The notes under the pieces are model-generated. The model worked only from the letters and a program-made list of their open reading frames with translations, had not been told where the DNA came from and ran no database searches. The position numbers and the translations under genes were made by a program. Of a DNA stretch of 64,000 nucleotides, positions 49,437 through 58,211 are shown one piece after another. This stretch comes from Variovorax paradoxus (GTDB lineage: Bacteria; Pseudomonadota; Gammaproteobacteria; Burkholderiales; Burkholderiaceae_C), in NCBI RefSeq assembly GCF_009498455.1, contig NZ_CP045644.1:6203001-6267000 (forward strand), written 5' to 3'. The number at the start of each line of letters is the position of its first letter. Position 1 is the first letter of the stretch.

Positions 49437-49450
49437 TGAAACCGGTTTCA
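49437..49450. promoter_or_regulatory. Perfect palindrome TGAAACCGGTTTCA, PtxS-type operator
   Basis: A 14-bp exact dyad with the CG centre typical of LacI-family operators. It is identical to the operator reported for Pseudomonas PtxS, as I recall it. It lies 59 bp ahead of the first ABC permease gene, in the divergent region shared with the CorA-like gene (63 bp from that start). I found no second full copy in the window. Confidence 0.85.
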
Positions 49451-49512
49451 GAGCAATCTAGGGATTCCCCTAGGTGGGCGTTTTGACCCACCCGCCTGCC
49501 TACACTGGCGCG

Positions 49513-51210
49513 ATGCCGAACCCCCACGCGGACTCAACTTCCTCCACGGCAAGCACCCCGGCTGACAGCCCCGTCGTGCAGCATTTCCGGCAGGCGCTGC
49601 TCTGGCCCTTGCGCCTCGTGCCGGCGCCCGGCGCGGCGCCCTCGCACCACGGCCCTTGGCACGTGCTGCGCGACATGGGCGAGGCCTCGCCCTGGCGCGA
49701 AGAGGTGGACGAATACACCGGCGACAGCGGCCGCTTCCACGAGCGCCACTACAACGAGTTCGTGAGCTTCCTGCCGTACGTGCAGCGCTTCCTGTACGGC
49801 GAAGGCCGATCGCGCAGCAGCAGCAATGAAGGCACGGGCAGCGATGGCGACTCGCCGATGCGCATCTTCCGCCGCCGCGACATCGCGTCCGTGCGGCTGG
49901 TGGCGCGGCCCGGCGAAGCGCCCGTCACGCTCGACGTGATTCACTGCGACCTGTACTTCTTCTTCGACATCGACGTGGTGCTGCTCAACCTCGAGGTCGG
50001 CACCGACCACCTGAGCCTCGCGCAGGCGCAAGACATCCTCTATCGCTTCGGCCGCGCCTACCCTTCGGGCTGGGAGGCCGACGGCGCCGCCCTGCACTGC
50101 ATGGCCAGCGTCGAGTGGCTCGGCACCGACGGCCGCGTGCTCGCTGCCTCCGATGCGCAGCAGCGCGACGCCTTTTTGTCGCACGTGGCGCAGCACCGCG
50201 CGCCGCGCATCGCCGCGCACTGGGCCTACCTGATGCAGCCGCTGGTGAGCGACCATTCGGACGACCCCGGCGTGCTGCGCTACCGACAGATCGAGTACTA
50301 CCGCATGCCGGTGATGGCCTACCTGTCGCTCGACGATCCACGCCGCCTCACGCGCGACGACTTCGTGCGGCTCGCGCTCGTCACGGGCGCGGGCGGCGCC
50401 GATGCCCACCTTCCCTATGCCGAGCAGCATCTGGCCGACTTCGAGCACACCTACTGCTACGACCGCTTCTGGGTGAACGCGGGAGCGGCGCCCAACACGC
50501 GCTACCTGTGCAACGGCCACGCGCTCATCGTGGTGGGCGACGCGCACTCCGAGTTCTTCTGCTGCCGCGACCGCGGCGTGCTCGCGCAGTTCAGGCACCA
50601 GCACTTTTTGCTGTTCCTCATCGCGCATTTCCAGAAGGCCTCGCTGCTGATGTTCTCGGACCAGCTGGTCGAGGCGCTCAACAAACTCGACATCCGCAAC
50701 ACGCCGAGCGTGAAGCAGTTCAAGCGCGCCATCCGCGCGAGCTTCGAGCGATTTCTTCGCTTCACGCACCGCTACTGGTTCCACGAGATTTCGGAGCAGG
50801 CGCAGGTGCGCGCGCTCTCCCACATGTGCGCCAAGCACTTGCGGCTCGACCCGCTGTACGACGAGGTGAAAGCGCGCATCGCCGACATGAACACGTACCT
50901 CGACGCCGACAGCCTGCGCCGGCAAGCCAGCACCGTCGTGCGGCTCACGGTGGTCACGCTGTTCGGCCTCATCGGCACCGTCACCACCGGCTTCCTCGGC
51001 ATGAACCTGCTGGCCGAGGCCGACGCGCCGCTGTGGCGCAAGGCGATCTGGTTCGGCGTGGTGTTCACCTTCACCACCTGGCTCACGATCTACACGATGG
51101 TGAAGTCGCAGCGGCTGTCGGACTTCATCGATGCGCTGTCGAACGACAAGCTGAGTTTGCGGGGCAAGCTGGCGGCGCTTGGGCGGGTGTGGCGGGCGGG
51201 GGCGGACTGA
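49513..51210 (+). CDS. CorA-like divalent-cation transporter family protein with long N-terminal domain
   Basis: 565 residues. The C-terminal two membrane helices carry the CorA hallmark: FGLIGTVTTGFLGMNLLAEA, with Gly-Met-Asn at the end of helix 1 (near residue 499), then IWFGVVFTFTTWLTIYTM as helix 2. The long helical stretch before it (HEISEQAQVRALSHMCAK ... MNTYLDADSLRRQAS) fits the CorA stalk. The first ~300 residues (FHERHYNEFVSFLPYVQRFLYG, DLYFFFDIDVVLLNLEV) are a large cytosolic domain, longer than in E. coli CorA (316 residues in all). Ion and direction are unproven. Start ATG 49513 preferred; an upstream GTG is open. Divergent from the ketogluconate operon and sharing its operator region. 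Confidence 0.82.
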   Translation: MPNPHADSTSSTASTPADSPVVQHFRQALLWPLRLVPAPGAAPSHHGPWHVLRDMGEASPWREEVDEYTGDSGRFHERHYNEFVSFLPYVQRFLYGEGRSRSSSNEGTGSDGDSPMRIFRRRDIASVRLVARPGEAPVTLDVIHCDLYFFFDIDVVLLNLEVGTDHLSLAQAQDILYRFGRAYPSGWEADGAALHCMASVEWLGTDGRVLAASDAQQRDAFLSHVAQHRAPRIAAHWAYLMQPLVSDHSDDPGVLRYRQIEYYRMPVMAYLSLDDPRRLTRDDFVRLALVTGAGGADAHLPYAEQHLADFEHTYCYDRFWVNAGAAPNTRYLCNGHALIVVGDAHSEFFCCRDRGVLAQFRHQHFLLFLIAHFQKASLLMFSDQLVEALNKLDIRNTPSVKQFKRAIRASFERFLRFTHRYWFHEISEQAQVRALSHMCAKHLRLDPLYDEVKARIADMNTYLDADSLRRQASTVVRLTVVTLFGLIGTVTTGFLGMNLLAEADAPLWRKAIWFGVVFTFTTWLTIYTMVKSQRLSDFIDALSNDKLSLRGKLAALGRVWRAGAD

Positions 51211-51514
51211 TCAGGGCGACGCTCCCGCCGACGCGGTACCTTGCTCCGCGAATGTCCCCCGGGGCTTCGCCCCTCCTCCTTGATTTCGCTGCGCAAGGCA
51301 CCCCATCGACGTGAGCGTTGTTCAGTGCGGCTGTTGATCGACCGGCACCACGACCGCGCTCGGTGTGCGCAGGACACTGGGTGCTTCCCGCAGCGAAATC
51401 AAGGAGGAGGCCGCAGGCCGGGGGACATTCGCGGAGGGAAGTACCCGGTGGCCTGTGCACACGCCCTGAAGGCCGCCCCCAAACTAAGATCACCGCCCCA
51501 CACAAAGGCCACGC
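51211..51514. other. 304-bp intergenic region dominated by a MITE-like element
   Basis: No gene. About 210 bp form the long inverted repeat listed next; the last ~70 bp hold the promoter and ribosome site of the phosphoesterase gene. Confidence 0.7.
51235..51446. repeat. MITE-like element with ~65-bp terminal inverted repeats
   Basis: The left arm (51235 to about 51305) contains CGCGAATGTCCCCCGG, CTCCTCCTTGATTTCGCTGCG and GGCACCC; the right arm (about 51379-51446) is its near-exact reverse complement, with CGCAGCGAAATCAAGGAGGAG and CCGGGGGACATTCGCG. The arms differ in the short GC loop after the CCCCCGG word and in a few terminal bases. A unique core of about 75 bp lies between, and no transposase is encoded. 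The ends read GGTACC/GTACC. It has the form of a non-autonomous repeat that could fold into one long hairpin. Confidence 0.85.
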
Positions 51515-52252
51515 ATGCGCATCGCCCTCGTCTCCGACATACATGGAAACCTCCCCGCGCTCGAAGCCGTGGTCGAGGACATCGCCCGCCGCGGCGCGGA
51601 CGCCATCGTCAATCTGGGCGACAGCCTCTCCGGCCCGTTGATGCCGCTGGAGACCGCGCAGTTCCTGATGGCGCAGGACTGGGTCCAGCTGGCCGGCAAC
51701 CATGAACGCCAGCTTCTCTCCTTGCCTGCCGGGGGGCGCGGCCCGTCCGACGCGTTCGCGCATGCGCGGCTCGGTGCGAAGGAATTCGAATGGATGGCAT
51801 CGCTGGTGCCCCACCTTCGCTTCAGCCCTGAGGTTGTGCTCTGCCATGGCACGCCCGCCAGCGATCTCGAGTACTTCCTGGAGACCGTGGAGCCTGCGAA
51901 CTTTCGCGCGGCCACGCTGCCGGAAATCGATGCGCGCCTCGGTCACGTCGAGGCCGAACTGATCGCGTGCGGCCACACGCATGTGCCGCGCGCGGTGCAC
52001 GCGTCCAGCGGGCAATTGATCGTCAACCCGGGCAGCGTCGGCCTGCCCGCGTATGCCGACATCCATCCGCATCCGCATGCGGTCGAAACGGGTTCGCCGA
52101 ATGCGCGCTATGCCATCGCCGAGCAGCGCGAGGGTGGCTGGACCGCCCGGCTGGTTTCAGTGCCCTACGACCACACGGCCATGTCGGCGCTGGCGCTGAA
52201 GCACGGGCGGCCCGACTGGGCCCATGCCCTGGCGACCGGGCGCATGTCCTAA
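51515..52252 (+). CDS. Metallophosphoesterase of the YfcE/MJ0936 type
   Basis: 245 residues. Calcineurin-like motifs in order: Asp-X-His in IALVSDIHGNLPALEAV (residues 2-18), GD in IVNLGDSLSGP, GNHE in VQLAGNHERQL, a His in VLCHGTP and GHTH in IACGHTHVPRAVH, then INPGS-type IVNPGSVGLPAY. All metal ligands are present, so a dinuclear-metal phosphodiesterase or phosphatase is expected, cytosolic, substrate unknown. It is convergent with the cysteine hydrolase gene and their stop codons overlap by three to four bases. Confidence 0.92.
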   Translation: MRIALVSDIHGNLPALEAVVEDIARRGADAIVNLGDSLSGPLMPLETAQFLMAQDWVQLAGNHERQLLSLPAGGRGPSDAFAHARLGAKEFEWMASLVPHLRFSPEVVLCHGTPASDLEYFLETVEPANFRAATLPEIDARLGHVEAELIACGHTHVPRAVHASSGQLIVNPGSVGLPAYADIHPHPHAVETGSPNARYAIAEQREGGWTARLVSVPYDHTAMSALALKHGRPDWAHALATGRMS

Positions 52253-52779
52253 AGAGCGATCTGCGCGCTGTCGATCGCGCGGATCGGTACGCCGAAGCTC
52301 GTGATGTCCGACAGCGTCGCGTTGTGGTGCGCGCGGATGAAGGCGCCCTTGGCATGCGGCTTGTCGTGCGAGGTGTGGGCGTCGGCCGCCAGCACCACCT
52401 CGTAGCCCAGCGCGGCGGCGCGGCGCACGGTGGTGTCCACGCAAAACTCCGACGAATAGCCGCAGACCACCACGCGCCGCACGCCCTGCTCCGTCAGCCA
52501 GGCCTCGAGCGGCGTGCGCAGGAACGAATCGGGCGTGGTCTTGCGCAGGCGCGCGTCGGCTGGCGTCACCTGCAAGGCATCGGCCAGCTGCCAGCGTTCG
52601 GAATCGAATTCCAGGTCGATGGGGTTCTCGTGCTGGATGAAGGCCACCGGCACGCCGGCCGCGCGGGCGCGTGCCGTGAGGGCATTGATGCGCCCGATGA
52701 CCGCTTCGGCCTCGTACGGCCGGGGCGGATCGTCGCAAAGGCCGCGCTGCATGTCGATGACGAGGATGGCAGTTTTCAT
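52249..52779 (-). CDS. Isochorismatase-family cysteine hydrolase
   Basis: 176 residues. The Asp-Lys-Cys triad is visible: Asp9 in AILVIDMQRG, Lys in ARLRKTTPDSF (near residue 79) and Cys in CGYSSEFCVDTTVRRAAALGY (near residue 113), together with the cis-peptide region before the Cys. The family includes nicotinamidases, carbamoylases and isochorismatases; lack of a lyase carrier domain and the small size favour an amidohydrolase. Convergent with the phosphoesterase gene; 154 bp separate its start from the divergent metallo-beta-lactamase gene. Substrate unknown. Confidence 0.9.
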   Translation of the reverse strand: MKTAILVIDMQRGLCDDPPRPYEAEAVIGRINALTARARAAGVPVAFIQHENPIDLEFDSERWQLADALQVTPADARLRKTTPDSFLRTPLEAWLTEQGVRRVVVCGYSSEFCVDTTVRRAAALGYEVVLAADAHTSHDKPHAKGAFIRAHHNATLSDITSFGVPIRAIDSAQIAL

Positions 52780-52933
52780 GGCGATGAAGGACTGTGGGCG
52801 TGGATCGCCGGAGTATGCCGCCGGCCCGCCGATTGCCCCCGCTCGCCGAATGTTTCTGTCGCTGAAACCATTGAAAGGCCGACTCCCGCTAGTCTCGCGC
52901 CTCAAGATCAACACACATCAAGAAGGCTTTCTC

Positions 52934-54061
52934 ATGGCTGACGACTCGGGTTCGCAAGGCGCTTATCTCCCCCGACTGCTGCGTCGCGGCGCGGTGCTCG
53001 CCACGGCCGGCTGTGCCTTCGTCGCAGGCTGCAGCAGCGCCGGCGGCGGTGAAACCCGCTACGACAACTCGCCGCAATTCAAGGGCGGCGTGTTCCAGAA
53101 CATGCCCAACCCCGAGCTGCTGCCCACGGCCAGCACGTGGCGCATCTGGTCGCGCTTCATCGTCGGCAGCAAGGTCGACACCGTGCCGGTCGACCCGATT
53201 CCGGTGCGCGCGCTGACGCCCCAGGCGCTCGACGCGCTCGCGGCCGACGCCAACCATGTCGTGCGCCTGGGCCACTCGTCGCACCTGCTGAAGCTCAAGG
53301 GCAAGTACTGGCTCATCGACCCCGTGTTCAGCGAGCGCGTCTCGCCCTTCACGTGGGTGGGGCCGAAGCGCTTTCACAAGCCGCCGATCCAGCTGGAGCA
53401 GCTGCCGCCGATCGAGGCCGTGATTCTTTCGCACGACCACTACGACCACCTGGACGTCGCCACCATCGAGTACCTCGCCACGCGCGTGCAGCGCTACTTC
53501 GTGCCGCTGGGCATACGCGCCCGGCTCATCGAGATGGGCGTGCCCGCCGAGCGCGTGACCGAGCTCGACTGGTGGCAGGGCGGCGAGCATGCGGGCGTGA
53601 AGCTCACGGCCACGCCCGCGCAGCACTTCTCGGGCCGTGCGGTCACGCTGACCGACCGCGACCGCACGCTGTGGGCCTCGTGGGTGGTGCAAAGCGGCGA
53701 TCAGCGCATCTTCTACAGCGGCGACTCGGGCTACTTTCCGGGCTTCAAGCAGATCGGCGAACGCTTCGGCGGCTTCGATCTCGCGCTGATGGAAAACGGC
53801 GCCTACGACGCCTACTGGCCCGGCGTGCACATGACGCCCGAGCAGAGCGTGAAGGCCTTCGAAGACCTGCGCGGCAAGGTGCTCTATTCGGTGCACAACA
53901 GCACCTTCGACCTGGCCTTCCACACCTGGCACGACCCGCTGGACCGCATCGCCGACCTGGCACAGGCCAAGAAGATCGAACTGGCCACGCCGGTGATCGG
54001 CGAAGTGCTGACGGTGGGGCAGGCGCGCACCAATGTGCGCTGGTGGGCCGGGCTGAAGTGA
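52934..54061 (+). CDS. Metallo-beta-lactamase-fold lipoprotein (UlaG/NAPE-PLD-like)
   Basis: 375 residues. A basic start, then hydrophobic LLRRGAVLATAGCAFVAGCSS with lipobox VAGC (Cys near residue 33), so a membrane-anchored lipoprotein is likely. The MBL fold shows VVRLGHSSHLLKLKGKYWLIDPV, the metal motif LSHDHYDHLD, His in PAQHFSGRA, and Asp in IFYSGDSGYFPGF. The pattern is that of the Zn-dependent L-ascorbate-lactonase/N-acyl-phosphatidylethanolamine phospholipase D group, hydrolysing a phosphodiester or lactone. The natural substrate in bacteria is generally unknown. Start ATG 52934 preferred for its signal peptide. Confidence 0.9.
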   Translation: MADDSGSQGAYLPRLLRRGAVLATAGCAFVAGCSSAGGGETRYDNSPQFKGGVFQNMPNPELLPTASTWRIWSRFIVGSKVDTVPVDPIPVRALTPQALDALAADANHVVRLGHSSHLLKLKGKYWLIDPVFSERVSPFTWVGPKRFHKPPIQLEQLPPIEAVILSHDHYDHLDVATIEYLATRVQRYFVPLGIRARLIEMGVPAERVTELDWWQGGEHAGVKLTATPAQHFSGRAVTLTDRDRTLWASWVVQSGDQRIFYSGDSGYFPGFKQIGERFGGFDLALMENGAYDAYWPGVHMTPEQSVKAFEDLRGKVLYSVHNSTFDLAFHTWHDPLDRIADLAQAKKIELATPVIGEVLTVGQARTNVRWWAGLK

Positions 54062-54475
54062 GCGCGCAGCCCTTCACGCGCCGGTGAATATTTCGATTGT
54101 TTCCCGCCACTTTTAAAAGGTTTACGGACGGTTAACTGGCCATCGGTTCAATCGCTTCACCGCCGCGACGACTCCCTCGAAGGAAGCGCCGGCGGGGAAG
54201 CCAGATCGTCTGCAAGGCAGCAGCCACAGGGAGCACGACGACAACAGGAACCGGTGCGAAGTGAGGCCCCGTCACCGCGGTAGAAGCAACCACCCTTCGG
54301 AGGCGCCTGGACATTGGTTCGAGCACTTTCGAAGGGTGCGCGCGCACCACGGCGCATGCTTTGCGGCATGAACCACCACGGATGCCGGTAGCGACCCGCG
54401 GACCACCTGCGCGAGGGGTGTCAGGACGCATCGAACCTGTCATCATCGAATCCCGCTCACTGCTCCCTCTCGACG
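54062..54475. other. 414-bp intergenic stretch, no supported gene
   Basis: A 104-codon frame on the leftward strand (54132-54446) has no recognisable domain and poor codon bias. No strong hairpin or terminator is seen. The first ~70 bases after the lipoprotein gene are AT-rich (TTTTAAAAGG near 54112) and may hold a promoter for the gene at 54476. Confidence 0.5.
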
Positions 54476-55447
54476 ATGCCGCTTGCCTCCCCGCTCACGA
54501 AACGGCGCCCGCGCACCTGGCTGCTGGCCGTCGTTCTCGGCATGGGCCTCGCCGGCAACGCGCTCGCGACGCACGGCAACCCGCAAGGCAAAGGCCCACG
54601 TGTCGGCGTGCTCGTGAGCGACCTGCGCAACCCCTTCTTCGCCTACATCGCCCGCGCGGTCGAGACGACCCTGAACGAGGGCGAGCAGCGCGCCGCGCAC
54701 ATCACCGTCGTGTCCAGCGGGTTCGATCCGCAGCGCCAGGACGAGCAGCTCAAGGAAATGATCCGCCAGCGCGTGCAGCTCGTGATCGTGACGCCCGTCG
54801 ATTCGACCAGCCTGCACGCCCGCGTCGCGGAAGCGCGCGCGGCCGGCATCAAGGTCGTCGCTGTCGATGCGCTCGTGCAGGGCGCCGATGCGGCCGTGGT
54901 GACCGACAGCCGCGCGGCGGGCAAGCTGGCCTGTGAACATCTGGTGCGCACGCTCGGTGGCAAAGGCGAAGTGGCGATCATCGACGGCCCGCCGAACACG
55001 GCTGCGGTCGGCCGTGTGAGCGGCTGCCGCGAGGCGCTGGGCGCAGCGCCCGGTGTGCGTGTCGTGCCGATGGCATTGAACGGCGGTGCCACCAAGGACG
55101 GCGGCGTCGAACAGATGACCCAGCTGCTCGCGCGCCATCCGAAGCTGTCGGGCGTGTTCGCGATCAACGACCTGTGCGGCATCGGCGCGGAACTGGCGGC
55201 CCAGGTCGCGGGGCGCCGCGACATCGTCATCACCGCGATGGACGGTTCGCCGGAAGTGGTGCAACGCCTGCAAGACCCGGCCACATTGATCGCCGGCAGC
55301 GCGACGCAGTCGCCTGCGTTGATGGGCCAGCGGGCGGCCGAAATCGGGTTGAAGCTCCTGTCGGGCCAGACACCGCCGCAGCGCGTGCTGCTGTTGCCCT
55401 CGAAGCTCGTGACGCGCGAGAACGTCGGCGGCTACGACGGCTGGTAA
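54476..55447 (+). CDS. Sugar-type (RbsB-like) periplasmic substrate-binding protein
   Basis: 323 residues. Signal peptide MPLASPLTKRRPRTWLLAVVLGMGLAGNALA. Type I binding fold of the Peripla_BP_4 group: PRVGVLVSDLRNPFFAYIARAVE, FDPQRQDEQLKEMIRQRVQLVIVTPVDS, VVTDSRAAGKLACEHLV and ITAMDGSPEVVQRLQ are typical of ribose/allose/autoinducer-2 binders. No ATPase or permease genes flank it, so it is an orphan component or the sensor part of another system. The final ENVGGYDGW resembles the C-terminal hinge closure of RbsB-like proteins. Confidence 0.9.
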   Translation: MPLASPLTKRRPRTWLLAVVLGMGLAGNALATHGNPQGKGPRVGVLVSDLRNPFFAYIARAVETTLNEGEQRAAHITVVSSGFDPQRQDEQLKEMIRQRVQLVIVTPVDSTSLHARVAEARAAGIKVVAVDALVQGADAAVVTDSRAAGKLACEHLVRTLGGKGEVAIIDGPPNTAAVGRVSGCREALGAAPGVRVVPMALNGGATKDGGVEQMTQLLARHPKLSGVFAINDLCGIGAELAAQVAGRRDIVITAMDGSPEVVQRLQDPATLIAGSATQSPALMGQRAAEIGLKLLSGQTPPQRVLLLPSKLVTRENVGGYDGW

Positions 55448-55477
55448 GCAAGCCGGCGGGCTTGCTTACCGATCGAC

Positions 55478-55675
55478 TTACTTGCCTTCCTGCTCGCGCC
55501 GCTCGCGCGCGCGCCGCACCTGGCGCGTCTCGTTGGCCTGCGCAATGGCGCGGTCTTTCGCGCGCCGCTTGCCCTGCCGCTTCTCGCGCATGCGGCGCCC
55601 CAGGATGTAGCTGCCGAAGCCGGTGACCACGGCGAGGATCACGCCGAGGATGCTGATGTCGATGCCGCCCAGCAT
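55478..55675 (-). CDS. Small basic single-pass membrane protein
   Basis: 65 residues. One membrane segment (ISILGVILAVVTGFGSYILG, about residues 7-26) followed by a strongly basic cytosolic tail (RRMREKRQGKRRAKDR ... RRARERREQEGK). No known domain. Its ATG shares one base with the parC stop (TGATG), so it is translationally coupled to topoisomerase IV subunit A, and no other gene follows. The arrangement suggests a minor membrane-anchored protein made with ParC; a role near the chromosome or divisome is speculative. Confidence 0.7.
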   Translation of the reverse strand: MLGGIDISILGVILAVVTGFGSYILGRRMREKRQGKRRAKDRAIAQANETRQVRRARERREQEGK

Positions 55676-58071
55676 CAGAGCACCCGCAGCACGCTCGCCG
55701 GCGTGAACCCGAGGTCTGCCACCTTGCCCTTGCGTCCGCGGGTCCCCATCGCGTTGTTGAGCGATCGGATCTCGAGCGTTTCTTCGCGCTCCTTGCCGCC
55801 GCGGGCGACGCCTTCGATGCGCACGCTGCGCGTGTAGGCCACCGCACCGGCCAGCGTGTCCTTGGCCTCCAGGTCGATCAGCGTCAGGCCGCGACCGCCC
55901 TTGGGCAGGCTCTTGAGCTCGGTGATGTCGAAGGTCAGGATGCGCTTGCCGCTCGAGGCGCAGGCCACGTGCGTGGCGGCCGGCATCGGCTCGGCCCCGC
56001 TCGCGCCACCCACCAGCGACGGACGGCACAGCTGCTCGCCCTCGCCCACGTCGATGAAGGCCTTGCCGCCGCGCTGGCGCGACATCATGTTCTCGACGGT
56101 GGCCATGAAGCCGTAGCCGCCCGTGTTGGCCAGCAGCACGCAGGCGCCCACCGGGCCCGCGAAGAAGTGCGTGACGTGCGTGCCGGCATCGAGATCGATG
56201 AGCGTGGTGACGGGCTGGCCGTCGCCGCGCGCACCGGGCAGCGAAGCCACGGGCACGGTGTAGACGCGCACGCTCTTGTCCTTGGCGCTGCCGAAGACCA
56301 GCAGCGTGTCGACGCTGCGGCATTCGAAGGCACCGTAGAGCGTGTCGCCCGACTTGAAGCTGTACTCGGGCGCGGTGCCGCCGTTGCCTGCAGCTTTCTC
56401 GCTGGCCCAGCCCTTCTGCGCGCGCACCCAGCCCTTCTGCGACACGATCACGGTGACGGGCTCGTCGACCACCTTCACTTCGGCCACGGCGCGCTTCTCG
56501 GCCTGGATGAGCGTGCGGCGCGGGTCTTCGAAGGTCTTGGCGTCGGCCTCGATTTCCTTGACCAGCAGGCGGCGCAGCGTGGCCGGGCTGGAGAGGATGT
56601 CTTCGAGTTTCTTCTGCTCGTCGCGCAGGCCGGCGAGTTCCTGTTCGATCTTGATGGCTTCGAGCCGCGCAAGTTGGCGCAGCCGGATTTCAAGAATGTC
56701 CTCGGCCTGCCGGTCGCTGAGGTTGAAGCGCGCAATGAGCGCCGCCTTCGGGTCTTCCGCGGCGCGGATGATGGCAATGACTTCGTCGATGTTCAGCAGC
56801 ACCAGCTGCCGGCCTTCGAGGATGTGGATGCGGTCCTGCACCTTGCCCAGGCGATGGCGCGAGCGCTTCTCGACGGTGATCTCGCGGAACGCGATCCACT
56901 CGTTGAGCATCTGGCGCAGCGACTTCTGCGTCGGCTTGCCGTCGATGCCGACCATCGTGAGGTTGATCGACGACGAGGTTTCGAGCGAGGTCTGCGCCAG
57001 CAGCGTGGTCGCGAACTCGTCCTGGCTGATGCGCGAGGTCTTGGGCTCGAACACCAGGCGCACGGCGGCGTCCTTGCTCGACTCGTCGCGCACCACGTCG
57101 AGCATCGACAGCATCGCGGCCTTCAGCTGGGTCTGGTCGGCGCTCAGCGCCTTCTTGCCGGCCTTGACCTTCGGGTTGGTGATTTCCTCGATTTCTTCGA
57201 GCACCTTCTGCGTGCTGACGCCGGGCGGCAGTTCGTTGACCACGAGCTGCCACTGGCCGCGCGCGAGGTCTTCGATCGTCCAGCGCGCGCGCACCTTGAG
57301 CGAGCCGCGGCCGGTGCGGTAGGCATCGGCAATGTCGCTGGCGCCGCTGATGATCTGCGCGCCGCCCGGGTAGTCGGGGCCGGGCACGATCGCCAGCAGT
57401 TCTTCTTCGCTGAGCTTGCCGTTCGACTTGATCAGCGCCACGCAGGCGTCGGCAATCTCGCGCAGGTTGTGGCTCGGGATTTCGGTGGCCAGGCCCACGG
57501 CGATGCCGCTGGCGCCGTTGAGCAGCGTGAACGGCAGCCGCGCGGGCAGCAGGCGCGGCTCTTCGGTGCTGCCGTCGTAGTTGGGAATGAAGTCGACCGT
57601 GCCTTCGTCGATCTCGTCGAGCAGCAGGCTGGTGATGCGCGCCAGGCGTGCTTCGGTGTAGCGCATGGCCGCGGCGCCGTCGCCGTCGCGGCTGCCGAAG
57701 TTGCCCTGGCCGTCGACCAGCGGATAGCGCTGCGAAAAGTCTTGCGCCATGCGCACCAGCGCGTCGTACGCGGCCTGGTCGCTGTGCGGGTGGAAGCGGC
57801 CGAGCACGTCACCAACGACGCGCGCGCTCTTCACGGGCTTGGCGCCCACGGTGCCGTTGGTGCCGCCGAAGCCCAGGCCCATGCGCGACATCGAGTACAG
57901 GATGCGCCGCTGCACCGGCTTCTGGCCGTCGGACACATCGGGCAGCGCGCGGCCCTTGACCACGCTCAGGGCGTATTCGAGGTAGGCGGTCTGCGCGTAG
58001 TCGGCCAGCGTGAGCGTGGTGTCGCCGTCGGTGGGGCCTGCAAGGTCGAGCGGGGGTTGAGAGTCGTCCAT
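55675..58071 (-). CDS. parC: DNA topoisomerase IV subunit A ParC
   Basis: 798 residues. Breaks and rejoins DNA to decatenate daughter chromosomes, as ParC2ParE2. Catalytic Tyr lies in [14 protein letters not shown] (near residue 128). The quinolone-determining segment reads [21 protein letters not shown]: Gln at the E. coli Ser80 position and Asp at Glu84, a natural variant that could affect drug binding. Winged-helix (20-170), tower and coiled-coil (340-490), and C-terminal beta-pinwheel blades (from about 500; [20 protein letters not shown] and others) are in order. It begins with [24 protein letters not shown]. parE is encoded 1.1 kb upstream on the same strand, with a transglycosylase gene in between. 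Confidence 0.96.
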   Translation of the reverse strand: MDDSQPPLDLAGPTDGDTTLTLADYAQTAYLEYALSVVKGRALPDVSDGQKPVQRRILYSMSRMGLGFGGTNGTVGAKPVKSARVVGDVLGRFHPHSDQAAYDALVRMAQDFSQRYPLVDGQGNFGSRDGDGAAAMRYTEARLARITSLLLDEIDEGTVDFIPNYDGSTEEPRLLPARLPFTLLNGASGIAVGLATEIPSHNLREIADACVALIKSNGKLSEEELLAIVPGPDYPGGAQIISGASDIADAYRTGRGSLKVRARWTIEDLARGQWQLVVNELPPGVSTQKVLEEIEEITNPKVKAGKKALSADQTQLKAAMLSMLDVVRDESSKDAAVRLVFEPKTSRISQDEFATTLLAQTSLETSSSINLTMVGIDGKPTQKSLRQMLNEWIAFREITVEKRSRHRLGKVQDRIHILEGRQLVLLNIDEVIAIIRAAEDPKAALIARFNLSDRQAEDILEIRLRQLARLEAIKIEQELAGLRDEQKKLEDILSSPATLRRLLVKEIEADAKTFEDPRRTLIQAEKRAVAEVKVVDEPVTVIVSQKGWVRAQKGWASEKAAGNGGTAPEYSFKSGDTLYGAFECRSVDTLLVFGSAKDKSVRVYTVPVASLPGARGDGQPVTTLIDLDAGTHVTHFFAGPVGACVLLANTGGYGFMATVENMMSRQRGGKAFIDVGEGEQLCRPSLVGGASGAEPMPAATHVACASSGKRILTFDITELKSLPKGGRGLTLIDLEAKDTLAGAVAYTRSVRIEGVARGGKEREETLEIRSLNNAMGTRGRKGKVADLGFTPASVLRVL

Positions 58072-58211
58072 GAAGAAGAGAGAAAGAAAACAGGTGGGGG
58101 CCGCGTGCGTTCGCGCTCAGCCCAGATTGAAAGTGAGGCGCGTCGCCGGTTGCAGGGCGCAGGCAGCGGTCGCGAGGACAAGGCTTCGACGGTGCATGGC
58201 GGTCTTCGGGG

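Noticed and set aside
54132..54446. 104-codon leftward frame as a gene
   Set aside because: No domain, signal peptide or good ribosome site, and the composition is not like the flanking genes.
58117..58197. 26-codon leftward frame MHRRSLVLATAACALQ... between parC and the transglycosylase gene
   Set aside because: Resembles a signal peptide without a mature part; too short and without ribosome-site support, so perhaps a remnant but not listed as a gene.
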